The translations under genes were made by a program, and so were the position numbers. 64,000 nucleotides of DNA. It comes from Stakelama pacifica (GTDB lineage: Bacteria; Pseudomonadota; Alphaproteobacteria; Sphingomonadales; Sphingomonadaceae). The notes beneath the pieces were generated by a model. It had not been told where the DNA came from, searched no databases, and saw only the letters and a program-made list of their open reading frames with translations. The stretch covers positions 1 through 64,000 of the forward strand of contig NZ_SNWD01000015.1 of NCBI RefSeq assembly GCF_004361835.1, written 5' to 3'. Below, piece after piece: positions 7,266 to 16,168 of the stretch (within the stretch, counting starts at the first letter, position 1; the number at the start of each line of letters is the position of its first letter).

Positions 7266-9505
7266 AGTTCGATCGGCGCCAGCTACTTGCGGGCGGCGGG
7301 CTGCTCGTCGCGTTCAGTATGACCGGGCGTGGCATGGCCCAGCTTTCCGGCGGCGGCGAAGGTGGCGGTGCCCCCGCTCCCAAGCGACCGGACTTGCCAG
7401 GCAGTCTGAAGAGCAACCCTATACTCGAAAGCTGGGTCCACATCGCGCCGGACGGCGGGATCACGGTCTTCTCGGGCAAGGCGGAGCTCGGCCAGGGAAT
7501 CCGCACCGCACTGCTCCAAGTAGCGGCGGAAGAGCTGGACGTGCCGCCAGCTGCAATCACCTTCGTGACAGCCGACACCGCCCGTACCCCCGACGAAGGG
7601 CTTACCGCTGGCAGCCATTCGATGCAGGACGGCGGAACTGCGCTTGCCAATGCCTGCGCCAACGTCCGGCTGCTGCTCAGCCGCGCCGCAGCCAAGCGCT
7701 GGGGCACCGGCACCGACAGCTTGTCGACCAACGGCAAGGGGCAGGTGATCGCGTCAGACGGTCGCCGCGTGAGCTATGGCGCGCTTGCAGCAGACCTGTC
7801 GCTCCACGTCGAGGCTATCGCGAACGCACCCCGCCGCGATCCGCATCACTACCGGACACTAGGCCACGACCTGCCGCGCGTTGATATCCCGGCGAAACTT
7901 ACCGGCGGTGCGGCCTATGTGCAGGATTTGCGGCTGCCCGGCATGCTGCATGCCCGTGTGGTCCGGGGTCCCAGCTACGGCACCCATCTCGCCAAACCAC
8001 AGATCGATGCTGCGCGAAAGATGCCCGGCGTGATCGCGGTGATCGAGAATGGGCGCTTCCTCGCCGTTGTTGCCCGGAAGGAGTGGCAGGCGATCCAGGC
8101 AATGCGCGTCGTGCAGGACAGTGACTATGTCCGCGACATCCCCCCCTTGCCGGTGGAAGACGGTCCGCACCGCCTGCAGAAACTACCCACCCGCGAGATC
8201 AGCGTGCTCAACACGAGCAACGGTGCAAAGCCGGTGTGGAAGACGGTGCGCGGCAGCTACAGCCGCCCCTGGTACAGCCACGGTTCGATCGGCCCCTCCT
8301 GCGCCGTGGCCTTCGCCAAGGACGGCGCGCTGACGCTCTGGTCGCACAGCCAGGGCGTGTTCGACATGCACCGTGCCGTCGCCGAGCTGGTCGGCCTGCC
8401 GCCGGAGAAGGTGCGGTGCATCCACACGCCCTCGGCAGGCTGCTACGGCCAGAACGGAGCCGATGACGTGACTGCCGAGGCGGGGCTGATCGCGATGGCG
8501 CTGCCGGGTCGCCCCATCCGGCTGCAATGGATGCGCGAGCAGGAATTCGGCTGGGAGCCGTGCGGCTGCGGCATGGTTACGCGCGTTGAAGCGGCGATCG
8601 GCCCGGACAAGCGGATCGCCCATTGGCACTATGAGGTGTGGAGCAATTCTCACAACAACCGCCCCGTCGGTGCGGGCGGCTACGCGGTGGCCCAGCAGAT
8701 CACCCCTGGCTTCCCCGCTCCCGAGCCCAAGCCAATTCCAATGCCGGAGGGCGATGGCGACCGGAATGCCAACCCGCTCTATGTCTTTCCAAACATGGAC
8801 GTGCGCTATCATTTCGTGCCGACGATGCCGCTCCGCGTTTCGGCTCTGCGCTCGCTGGGCGCGCATCTGAACGTGTTCACGATCGAAAGCGTTCTCGACG
8901 AGCTGGCACTCGCCGGCGGCGTCGATCCGCTCCAATTCCGCCTCGCGCACATGCAGGATGAGCGAGCGCGGGCGGTGATGATCGAAGCTGCCGACCGCTT
9001 TGGCTGGTCCCGGCGCCCGCGTGGTGACGGACGCCGCGGCTGCGGCATGGCCTTTGCCCGTTACAAAAATATCGGCGCTTATTGCGCAATCGTAATGGAT
9101 ATCGAGGTCGAGCGTGAGACCGGCGCGATCACCATTCACCGGGTACAGGCCGCGGTCGATGCCGGCCAGCCCGCCTCCCCCGACGGCATCCGCAACCAAG
9201 TGGAAGGCGGTATTCTCCAGTCGCTTAGCTGGGCAACACGCGAGGCGGTGACCTATGACGCCACCCGCCGCACCAGCTTCGACTGGGGCAGTTATCCGAT
9301 CCTGCGGTTCGAGGAGGTGCCGAGATCGGTCGCGGTGCATGTGATAGATCGGCCCGGCGATCCGTTTCTTGGTGCGGGCGAGACGGCGCAGGGCCCAACC
9401 TCAGCCGCGCTGGCCAACGCCATTGCCGATGCGACCGGGGCTCGCCTTCGCGACATGCCGCTCACCCCGGCAGCGGTGAAGGCGGCGATTGGGCTGGCGG
9501 GCTAG
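7262..9505 (+). CDS. Molybdopterin-cofactor catalytic subunit, xanthine dehydrogenase family
   Basis: This is a catalytic subunit of about 747 residues of the isoquinoline 1-oxidoreductase/membrane aldehyde dehydrogenase type. The GTG start overlaps the preceding stop and gives a short N-terminus with F-D-R-R-Q-L-L-A-G-G-G, a twin-arginine leader, so the assembled enzyme is exported folded. Segments such as FSGKAELGQGIRTAL and the LGAGETAQGPTSAA motif near the C-terminus, which carries the conserved catalytic Glu, are typical. The substrate cannot be read from sequence; aldehydes or N-heterocycles are the usual ones. The neighbouring LysR gene ends on the same CTAG tetranucleotide. Confidence 0.92.
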   Translation: MKFDRRQLLAGGGLLVAFSMTGRGMAQLSGGGEGGGAPAPKRPDLPGSLKSNPILESWVHIAPDGGITVFSGKAELGQGIRTALLQVAAEELDVPPAAITFVTADTARTPDEGLTAGSHSMQDGGTALANACANVRLLLSRAAAKRWGTGTDSLSTNGKGQVIASDGRRVSYGALAADLSLHVEAIANAPRRDPHHYRTLGHDLPRVDIPAKLTGGAAYVQDLRLPGMLHARVVRGPSYGTHLAKPQIDAARKMPGVIAVIENGRFLAVVARKEWQAIQAMRVVQDSDYVRDIPPLPVEDGPHRLQKLPTREISVLNTSNGAKPVWKTVRGSYSRPWYSHGSIGPSCAVAFAKDGALTLWSHSQGVFDMHRAVAELVGLPPEKVRCIHTPSAGCYGQNGADDVTAEAGLIAMALPGRPIRLQWMREQEFGWEPCGCGMVTRVEAAIGPDKRIAHWHYEVWSNSHNNRPVGAGGYAVAQQITPGFPAPEPKPIPMPEGDGDRNANPLYVFPNMDVRYHFVPTMPLRVSALRSLGAHLNVFTIESVLDELALAGGVDPLQFRLAHMQDERARAVMIEAADRFGWSRRPRGDGRRGCGMAFARYKNIGAYCAIVMDIEVERETGAITIHRVQAAVDAGQPASPDGIRNQVEGGILQSLSWATREAVTYDATRRTSFDWGSYPILRFEEVPRSVAVHVIDRPGDPFLGAGETAQGPTSAALANAIADATGARLRDMPLTPAAVKAAIGLAG

Positions 9506-10389
9506 CGGTCCGTGTGAGCGCGCATTGTTGTGGCCAACGCGTCGATAAAAGCGCGGACCTTTGCCGGCACCAACTGCGCGGTGGGATAGACTGCCCATAT
9601 CGCCAATGGATCGGGTATAGCTGCGTCGAGCGTGATCTCGACTAGCGCGCCGCTACGGATCGCCGGATCGACGTCCCAGTGCGAAAGGTTGGCGATGCCG
9701 AGGCCCCCCAGACAGGCCTGGTGGAGTGCCTCGATCGAATTGGCGCTGAAGGCACCGCCCACGCGCTGGCGCACCCGCTTGCCAGCCTGAACGAACTCCC
9801 AATGCGTCATCGCCGTCGGCAGGAGGCACGCGTGGCCCGCCAGATCTTCAACGCGCTTCGGCGTGCCCCGCTCGGCCAGATATGCTGGAGCCGCCACCAG
9901 CCGACGGGGATTGTCAGCCAGTTTGCGGGCAACGAGATGGTTGTCGCGCAGTTTGGCGATGCGCACTGCAACGTCGATCCCCCGCGCGACGATGTCTACC
10001 TGTTCGTCGGTTATCAGTAACTCCACCTGCAGCGCCGGATGCGCCCGCATGAACGCCGCAATCATAGGCGCCACCACCTTGCGGCCGAACGCCGCCGATG
10101 CAGTGACTCGAAGTACGCCGCCCAGCCCAGTCTCGTTCGGCCGCAGTGCCGAAAGCCCATCGGCCTGTGCTTCCAGCATGGCTCGAGCATATGGCAGGAA
10201 AGCCTCTCCAGCGGTTGTCGGCGAAAGAGAACGCGTCGTCCGGTGAACGAGCCGCGCGCCAACCTCCTGCTCCAGGGCCGCCAGTCCGCGCGACGCGGCC
10301 ATCGCGCCGATCCCCAGCCGCCGCGCCGCCCCGGCGATGCTGCCTATCCGCACAGACTCCACAAATATCGCCAGTTCCGCGAAATCCAT
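9502..10389 (-). CDS. LysR family transcriptional regulator
   Basis: This is a 295-residue LysR regulator: N-terminal winged helix-turn-helix (FVESVRIGSIAGAARRLG onward, about 10-60) and a periplasmic-binding-like effector domain from about 90. It resembles the group that controls small operons for quinone or aldehyde stress. It is divergent from the MFS gene across a 152-bp gap, where LysR proteins normally bind, so it probably controls the MFS-OYE pair. It is also convergent with the molybdenum dehydrogenase, the two stops sharing CTAG. Confidence 0.92.
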   Translation of the reverse strand: MDFAELAIFVESVRIGSIAGAARRLGIGAMAASRGLAALEQEVGARLVHRTTRSLSPTTAGEAFLPYARAMLEAQADGLSALRPNETGLGGVLRVTASAAFGRKVVAPMIAAFMRAHPALQVELLITDEQVDIVARGIDVAVRIAKLRDNHLVARKLADNPRRLVAAPAYLAERGTPKRVEDLAGHACLLPTAMTHWEFVQAGKRVRQRVGGAFSANSIEALHQACLGGLGIANLSHWDVDPAIRSGALVEITLDAAIPDPLAIWAVYPTAQLVPAKVRAFIDALATTMRAHTDR

Positions 10390-10541
10390 TCCATCGCTTT
10401 CAGTTATGCTGGTCTAACCATTTGTATGGGTACCGCGAGCATCGTGGGACTTCCATATCCTCGACAGTGAAACCGCCGACATGGTTGCCTTAGCACCTTA
10501 CCGCACCATCGACGGCCAACATCCAGTGAGGACTGTGAAAA

Positions 10542-11732
10542 ATGCAAGCCACTGATACGCTCGCTGCCGTAGCCAGCGTGCCGCGATTAAGCCGCGGACT
10601 TAATTTCGCCATGGCAGTGGCGGCCGGATTGGCAGTGGCCAACATCTACTACAACCAGCCGATGCTTGGCATTTTGGAAGGCGAGATGCCCGGCGCGCTT
10701 ACCGGCCTCGTCCCCACCGCTACCCAGCTCGGCTACGCGCTGGGCTTGTTCGCACTGGTGCCGCTTGGCGACCTGGTCGAGCGGCGCCGGCTGATAGTCG
10801 TCCAGTTCCTGGTGCTCGGCGCCGGGCTGGTTGGCGCCGCGCTCGCCCCCTCAGCCGCTATGCTGCTGCTCGCATCGCTCCTGCTCGGTGCCTCAGCGAC
10901 GGTGGCGCAACAGATCGTTCCCTTCGCGGCACAACTGGCACCGCCCGAAAAGCGCGGTGCCACCGTCGGCACGGTGATGTCCGGTGTGCTGTGCGGCATC
11001 CTGCTCAGCCGTACGTTGGCAGGCTTTGTCGCTGCGCATGAAGGATGGCGCGCGATGTTCTGGCTGGGCGTTCCGCTCGCGCTCGGTGCCGCGCTGCTAA
11101 TGGCGGTGACGCTGCCGCACAGCAAGCCGAGCAGCGATCATAGTTACGCCAGCCTGCTGCGTTCGCTCGCGCATCTCTGGAGCGAGTTCGGCGCGCTGCG
11201 TCTCGCCGCCGTAACCCAGGCGCTGCTGTTCGGCGCGTTCACCGCCTTCTGGACAATTCTGGCGCTCTACCTGCAGACCCCGCGCTTCGGCCTGGGTTCG
11301 GAAATCGCCGGATTGTTCGGGATCGTCGGCGCGATCGGAATCTTCGCCGCGCCGATCGCCGGTCGTTATGCCGACAAGCGCGGCCCGCATCAGGTGATCC
11401 TCGCCGGCACGCTGCTCACCGTCGTCTCGTGGATCGTGTTCGGCGTATGGCATGCGGTGGCGGGGCTGGTGATCGGCTGCATCCTGCTCGATTTCGCGGT
11501 GCAAAGCGTGCTCGTGTCCAATCAGCACATCGTTTACGCGCTCCGCCCGGAGGCGCGCTCGCGGCTGAACACGATCTTCATGGGATCGATGTTCCTCGGC
11601 GGTGCCGGCGGCGCCGCGGCCTCCACCGCGGCGTGGAATGCCGGCGGCTGGACCGCTGTCTCGGCGCTCGGCATCGCACTCGCTCTTCTCGCATCCGCCC
11701 TTCAGCTCGCTGGTCGCCGCAAGGCCGCCTGA
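10542..11732 (+). CDS. MFS transporter (12 TM, drug/arabinose-efflux type)
   Basis: The 396 residues have about 12 hydrophobic segments. The motif between TM2 and TM3 reads PLGDLVERRRLIV, the A-motif of major-facilitator proteins, and NIYYNQPMLG in TM1 is typical of the YnfM/SotB-like efflux group. It probably exports an organic compound. A GAGGA lies 9 nt before the ATG. The OYE gene follows after about 80 bp in the same direction, and a divergent LysR gene lies upstream, giving a detoxification unit. Confidence 0.92.
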   Translation: MQATDTLAAVASVPRLSRGLNFAMAVAAGLAVANIYYNQPMLGILEGEMPGALTGLVPTATQLGYALGLFALVPLGDLVERRRLIVVQFLVLGAGLVGAALAPSAAMLLLASLLLGASATVAQQIVPFAAQLAPPEKRGATVGTVMSGVLCGILLSRTLAGFVAAHEGWRAMFWLGVPLALGAALLMAVTLPHSKPSSDHSYASLLRSLAHLWSEFGALRLAAVTQALLFGAFTAFWTILALYLQTPRFGLGSEIAGLFGIVGAIGIFAAPIAGRYADKRGPHQVILAGTLLTVVSWIVFGVWHAVAGLVIGCILLDFAVQSVLVSNQHIVYALRPEARSRLNTIFMGSMFLGGAGGAAASTAAWNAGGWTAVSALGIALALLASALQLAGRRKAA

Positions 11733-11813
11733 ACTGCGCGCCCAAACTGCTCCGCGCCTCCCTCCCCGGAGCGCGGCGTGGAAACTCAATGCCCTGAAAC
11801 AAGGAATCGGATC

Positions 11814-12968
11814 ATGACCTCTACGCTCTTCTCGCCAGTTGCACTTGGCCGCATCCACCTCCCCAACCGCATCGTAATGGCACCGCTCACTCGCTCGCGC
11901 GCAGGGACCGGCAACGTGCCAACGGACATGAATGTGGAATATTACCGGCAGCGCGCCAGCGCCGGGATGATCATCACCGAAGCCACTCAGATCTCGCAGC
12001 AGGGCCAAGGCTATGCCTGGACACCCGGCATTCACAGCGACGCACAGATCAGCGGATGGAGCAAGGTTGCCGACGCCGTACACGCAGAAGGCGGGCGAAT
12101 CGTGATGCAACTCTGGCATGTTGGCCGGGTATCACATCCCGTGTTCCAGCCAGGCGGTGCAGCGCCGGTGGCACCCAGCGTGATGGATGTGCCTGGCAAG
12201 ACCTTTATTATAGACCCCGACGGCAACGGCGCCTGGGCCGACATTCCTCCTCCACAGGAACTCGACATCGCGGGCATCGAGGCGATCATCGCTGATTATG
12301 CGCAAGCCGCGCGAAACGCTATCGCGGCGGGTATGGACGGCGTCGAGATCCATGCCGCCAACGGCTATCTGATCGACCAGTTCATCAACAGTAACAGTAA
12401 CCACCGCACAGACGCCTATGGCGGATCGATCGAAAACCGTACGCGCTTCCTGTTCGAGGTGGTGGATGCCGTCATCAACGAAGTGGGTGCTGACCGGGTG
12501 GGCGTGCGACTGACCCCAATGGGCCGCTTCATCGGCATGGGCGACGACACGCCCGAACTGACCTTTGGGCATATTGCCCGCCGGCTAGGCGAGCGTGGCC
12601 TGGCCTATCTCCACCTCGTCGAGCCTACCACACTGGGGGTGGAAACCGACACGAACTATGATCCGCGCTGGGATGCGATTATCCTGCTGATGCGCAAGAT
12701 TTACCCGGGCAAGCTGCTTTTGGCAGGCGGCTATGACAAGCTCAGCGCCAGCCGCGCGCTCGCCGAGGGACGTGGCGATGTGATCGCCTTCGGCAAGCTG
12801 TTCATCGCTAACCCTGATTTGCCCCACCGTTTCAAAATTGGGGCGCCACTAAACGCGCCTGATCCGGCCAGTTTCTTCGGGGGCAATTCGCTCGGTTATA
12901 TCGACTACCCGTTCCTCCCACTGACACCTGAGGAGATTCACGAAACGGGTTCACTCGCTGAGACCTGA
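11814..12968 (+). CDS. Alkene reductase, Old Yellow Enzyme family
   Basis: This is an FMN-dependent ene-reductase of 384 residues close to N-ethylmaleimide reductase. It shows the N-terminal LFSPVALGRIHLPNR strand, the HAANGYLIDQF segment carrying the substrate-anion pair H-x-x-N and the catalytic Tyr, the SIENRTRFLFEVV motif, and a C-terminal GKLFIANPDLPHR phosphate-binding end. It reduces activated C=C bonds of enones, maleimides or nitro esters with NADPH. The start at 11814 has AAGGA 9 nt upstream; an upstream ATG at 11778 lacks one. Co-transcription with the MFS exporter is likely. Confidence 0.93.
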   Translation: MTSTLFSPVALGRIHLPNRIVMAPLTRSRAGTGNVPTDMNVEYYRQRASAGMIITEATQISQQGQGYAWTPGIHSDAQISGWSKVADAVHAEGGRIVMQLWHVGRVSHPVFQPGGAAPVAPSVMDVPGKTFIIDPDGNGAWADIPPPQELDIAGIEAIIADYAQAARNAIAAGMDGVEIHAANGYLIDQFINSNSNHRTDAYGGSIENRTRFLFEVVDAVINEVGADRVGVRLTPMGRFIGMGDDTPELTFGHIARRLGERGLAYLHLVEPTTLGVETDTNYDPRWDAIILLMRKIYPGKLLLAGGYDKLSASRALAEGRGDVIAFGKLFIANPDLPHRFKIGAPLNAPDPASFFGGNSLGYIDYPFLPLTPEEIHETGSLAET

Positions 12969-13038
12969 TGCGCCAATCGTCCAACGCATTGCGCTGCGGC
13001 TATGGCGGGTATCAGGGACAAGCCTTAACTTTAGGAAC

Positions 13039-13059
13039 GGCAGGGATGGCCACCCTGCC
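13039..13059 (+). terminator. Short hairpin after the OYE gene
   Basis: GGCAGGG and CCCTGCC pair across a 7-nt loop, about 70 bp after the OYE stop. No T-run follows, so termination by the intrinsic route is uncertain. Confidence 0.35.
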
Positions 13060-13081
13060 GGCGGACTCCTAAATTGCATTT

Positions 13082-13379
13082 CTACGGCAGCGTTTGGTAG
13101 GAGTTTACAATGACGTGGTCGGCGGTCAGGCCGTCACGCTCGACCTTTTCGTATAAGCCGTATCCTCTCACTCCGCCCGGTCATCGCCACCGGGCGCCGA
13201 CGCGCGGCGGGCTGGTCCTTCGTCAGAAGGCTGACCATCGCCACAACGGTTATAGGATTTGCGCTCGCGGGCGCCAAACGCAGCCTGCGACGCCACCAGT
13301 AAACCGCGCCGCGGCGTGTGAAGTTTTCGATCGCTGGCATCAGGGACTGGCTCCATCGAATGGCGTCAATTGATGCCAC
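13082..13379 (-). pseudogene. Frameshifted N-terminal remnant of a tyrosine-type site-specific integrase
   Basis: The minus strand encodes MPAIENFTRRGAVYWWRRRL and then RRRPVAMTGRSERIR, which matches the N-terminal domain (DUF6538-like) of sphingomonad phage or island integrases. After the RIR the original frame hits a stop at 13134. A one-base shift restores LYEKVERDGLTADHVI for another 24 codons before a TAG at 13082-13084. The catalytic domain is absent. The remnant begins about 75 bp from the 3' end of tRNA-Gln and reads away from it, the usual position of an island integrase, so it marks an old insertion. Recognition of the family is from memory of its consensus. Confidence 0.65.
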
Positions 13380-13452
13380 AACGATGGTCGAAGGGCCGCC
13401 AAGCTACGGAAAACCTCGGTTTCCCGTCCCCTTAGCTGGGGCAATCAGTGCT

Positions 13453-13527
13453 TGGCTGGGGCGGCAGGATTCGAACCTGCGCATGGCGGCACCAAAAGCC
13501 GCTGCCTTACCGCTTGGCTACGCCCCA
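13453..13527 (-). tRNA. tRNA-Gln (anticodon TTG)
   Basis: The minus strand folds into a full cloverleaf of 75 nt including encoded CCA: acceptor TGGGGCG pairing with CGCCCCA, anticodon stem GCGGC/GCCGC around the loop TTTTGGT (anticodon TTG, reading CAA), and T-arm with GGTTCGAATCC. Its 3' end faces the integrase remnant. Fragments of such genes often serve as attachment sites. Confidence 0.95.
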
Positions 13528-13582
13528 GCATCCGTTTGGAGGCGATGCCCTTAGCATCGCTTTTGCGGCGCTGCAAAGCCCT

Positions 13583-14680
13583 TTAGAAAAGTCGCTTTAC
13601 CCAGCCGTGCGGATCGGGTGCCTCGCCGCGCTGGATGGCGACCAGCCGGTCGCGCATCCGCTGCGTGATCTGGCCCGTACCGCCGCTGCCGATCTGGAAA
13701 TCGCCGGCGCTCGATTTGACCGTGCCGACCGGCGTTACCACTGCTGCCGTCCCGCAGGCGAAGGTTTCGACCAGCTTGCCGCTTGCCGCATCTTCGCGCC
13801 ACTGGTCGATCGAATAGGCCTCTTCGCGTACCGAAATGCCCTCGTCGCGCGTCAAGGTCAGGATCGAATCGCGGGTAATGCCGGGCAGGATCGTGCCCTT
13901 GAGCGGCGGGGTAAGAACCGATCCGTCCTCCATGACGAAGAACAGGTTCATGCCGCCCAGCTCCTCGACCCATCGATGTTCGGCGGCGTCGAGGAACACC
14001 ACCTGATCGCATCCCTGCCGGATCGCCTCTGCCTGAGCGACAAGGCTTGCCGCATAATTGCCGCCGCATTTGGCGGCGCCGGTGCCGCCGGGCGCGGCGC
14101 GGGTATAATCGTCCGATACCCAGATGCTGATCGCCTTCGCGCCGCCCTTGAAATAGGCACCGACAGACGACGCGATCACCATATAGAGATATTCATGCGC
14201 GGGCCGCACGCCCAGAAAAACCTCGCTCGCGAACATGAAGGGGCGCAGATACAGGGCAGCCCCTTCTGCCCCCGGAATCCATTCGCGGTCGATATCGACC
14301 AGCTTTTCGATCGATTCCAGAAACAACGATTCGGGCAGCTGCGGCATGGCGAGCCGCGCCGCCGATTGCTGAAAGCGGCGGGCATTTTGTTCGGGCCGGA
14401 ACAACGCGGTTCCGCCATCGGCGAGGCGATAGGCTTTCAGCCCTTCGAAAATTTCCTGCGCGTAATGGAGCACCGCAGCGGCCGGGTCCATCGACAGCGG
14501 CTCGCGCGCCTGAATATGCGCGTCGTGCCAGCCCTTGCCCTCGGTATAGCGGACGATCGCCATATGATCGGTAAACACCTTGCCGAAACCGGGATCGGCA
14601 ATCCGGCCCGTCCGCTCGCTCGCCGGAACCGGGGCGCTATGTTCGCGGATTTCGAAGGATGGCGTCGCGTCGGCGTTCAT
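13583..14680 (-). CDS. ilvE: Branched-chain amino acid aminotransferase
   Basis: This is a 365-residue class IV PLP aminotransferase that makes Leu, Ile and Val from their keto acids with glutamate. Family marks are YAQEIFEGLKAYR, the PLP lysine within GTGAAKCGGNYAAS, the EELGGMNLFFV segment and the C-terminal EAFACGTAA-like stretch (here ETFACGTAAVV). The length fits the long eukaryote-like bacterial IlvE group. It is divergent from a MarR-type gene 66 bp away, which may regulate it. Confidence 0.96.
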   Translation of the reverse strand: MNADATPSFEIREHSAPVPASERTGRIADPGFGKVFTDHMAIVRYTEGKGWHDAHIQAREPLSMDPAAAVLHYAQEIFEGLKAYRLADGGTALFRPEQNARRFQQSAARLAMPQLPESLFLESIEKLVDIDREWIPGAEGAALYLRPFMFASEVFLGVRPAHEYLYMVIASSVGAYFKGGAKAISIWVSDDYTRAAPGGTGAAKCGGNYAASLVAQAEAIRQGCDQVVFLDAAEHRWVEELGGMNLFFVMEDGSVLTPPLKGTILPGITRDSILTLTRDEGISVREEAYSIDQWREDAASGKLVETFACGTAAVVTPVGTVKSSAGDFQIGSGGTGQITQRMRDRLVAIQRGEAPDPHGWVKRLF

Positions 14681-14746
14681 TCTTATGGCCTCGATCTCGA
14701 TATGCCGTACTTTTGCCGCACGGCCGGTTGCGGTGGCGTAAAGCCG

Positions 14747-15301
14747 ATGGCTATGATGGTCAACATGGCCGTCAAGACACCAGCCGAGTCGCCGCGGACC
14801 GCTTCGCCGCTATTCCTGCGCGAACCGGAAATACGGCGTGGGATCGAGTTGATGATTCTCGGTTATAATCACCTTACCCATTCGATCGACGATATATTGG
14901 CGAACGCAAAGCTGGGTCGTGCGCATCACCGCGCCCTATATTTCATCGCGCGGCGGCCCGGCCTGACCGTGGGCGGGCTTCTGGCGCTGCTACAGGTGAC
15001 GAAACAATCGCTGGGGCGGGTGCTGACCGAGCTGGGCGAGCGCGGACTGGTCGAAACCCGGCCCGGGGTGCAGGACCGACGGCAGAAATTACTCTATCTG
15101 ACCGACAAGGGCAAAGATCTGGAATGCCGGTTGTTCGAGGTGCTGCGCGAACATCTGTCGGGCGCTTATTCGGAAGCCGGACAAGGCGCAGTGGGCGGAT
15201 TCTGGGCAGTGCTCGAAGGGCTGGTGCCTGAAGATCATCGCGAAAGCATCGCGGGACTCGACCACGAAATACCGGTGCCGGGAAAGCGCGCCTCGGGCTG
15301 A
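14747..15301 (+). CDS. MarR family winged-helix transcriptional regulator
   Basis: This is a MarR protein of about 184 residues. The DNA-binding part is recognisable from LGRAHHRALYFIARRPGLTV through VTKQSLGRVLTELGERGLV to the wing DRRQKLLYLTDKG. Several in-frame ATGs (14747, 14753, 14756, 14765) lie at the front and none has a clear ribosome-binding site, so the exact start is uncertain by a few codons. It is divergent from ilvE, suggesting control of branched-chain amino acid synthesis or simple autoregulation. Confidence 0.9.
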   Translation: MAMMVNMAVKTPAESPRTASPLFLREPEIRRGIELMILGYNHLTHSIDDILANAKLGRAHHRALYFIARRPGLTVGGLLALLQVTKQSLGRVLTELGERGLVETRPGVQDRRQKLLYLTDKGKDLECRLFEVLREHLSGAYSEAGQGAVGGFWAVLEGLVPEDHRESIAGLDHEIPVPGKRASG

Positions 15302-15349
15302 CCCCGCACCGGCCGACACGGCACGGCGCGGAGTTCAGACACCCGTCGA

Positions 15350-16168
15350 TCAGTCGCCGCGCGCTGCGGCAGCAAGCTCCTGATTGCGATCGCGCGACGC
15401 GGTCAGCGTCTTTACCATAAGTTTCTTGAGTGCGTCGGAATCGTCGAGGACATTCATCCCCTCGCGCGTCGACCCGCCGGGGCTTGCGACACGATCGGCA
15501 AGCACGCCGGGATTGTCGTCGGCATCCGCGGCCATCAGCGAGGCACCGTCTACGGTTGCAGTGGCAAGACGAAGCGCCTGATCCTTCGGCAGTCCGACCG
15601 CCACGCCCGCTTCGGCGAAAGCGTCGATAAAGCGGAATACGAAGCCCGGACCGCAGCCAGAAAGCGCGGTCCCTGCATCGAACAGCTCTTCCCGCTCGAT
15701 CCATTCGACAAGGCCAAGCGACTGCATCAGCGCCTCTGCCGCTTTGCCAGCCCCGCTATCCGGCTCGGCACCGTTCAGCAGGACGACACCCTTGCCCAGC
15801 CCGACCGGAAGGTTGGGCATGACGCGCACAACTGCGCCGACATCAAACCGCTTCGCAATCGCGGCAACCTCCACCCCGGCAAGGATCGAGAGCAAGAGTT
15901 TCGTCCCTTTGATCCGCGGGGCAAGTCCCTTCGCAACGTCATCGAGCATCTGCGGCTTGACGCCCAGCATCACCGCGTCGGGCATCCCGTCTTCGGGCGG
16001 GCTTTCCAGATGTCGCACGCCGTCGGGGATTTGCGGCTTGCCCGGATCGATGACCGTCACCTGATCGGGCGACACATCGCCGCTTGCCACCCATTGGCGG
16101 AGCATCGCGCCCGCCATATTGCCGCAGCCGATAAGCCAGATCGATTTGGGGATGTCGCTGTTGCTCAT
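15350..16168 (-). CDS. proC: Pyrroline-5-carboxylate reductase
   Basis: The 272 residues catalyse the last step of proline synthesis. The N-terminal Rossmann motif reads WLIGCGNMAGAML, and the C-terminal ProC signature contains GLPKDQALRLATATVDGAS and SPGGSTREGMNVLD. The start at 16168 has AGGAG 7 nt upstream, and the ATG overlaps the TGA of the ybjN-like gene (ATGA), so the two are translationally coupled. Confidence 0.96.
   Translation of the reverse strand: MSNSDIPKSIWLIGCGNMAGAMLRQWVASGDVSPDQVTVIDPGKPQIPDGVRHLESPPEDGMPDAVMLGVKPQMLDDVAKGLAPRIKGTKLLLSILAGVEVAAIAKRFDVGAVVRVMPNLPVGLGKGVVLLNGAEPDSGAGKAAEALMQSLGLVEWIEREELFDAGTALSGCGPGFVFRFIDAFAEAGVAVGLPKDQALRLATATVDGASLMAADADDNPGVLADRVASPGGSTREGMNVLDDSDALKKLMVKTLTASRDRNQELAAAARGD

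Noticed and set aside
13433..13461. TTAGCTGGGG/TTGGCTGGGG direct repeat as an att site
   Set aside because: The match is under 10 bases and next to the tRNA itself, so it may be chance.
13448..15301. Single 617-codon open frame covering the tRNA-Gln antisense and ilvE antisense
   Set aside because: Only its end (from about 14747) is real, the MarR protein. The rest is the mirror of ilvE and of the tRNA.
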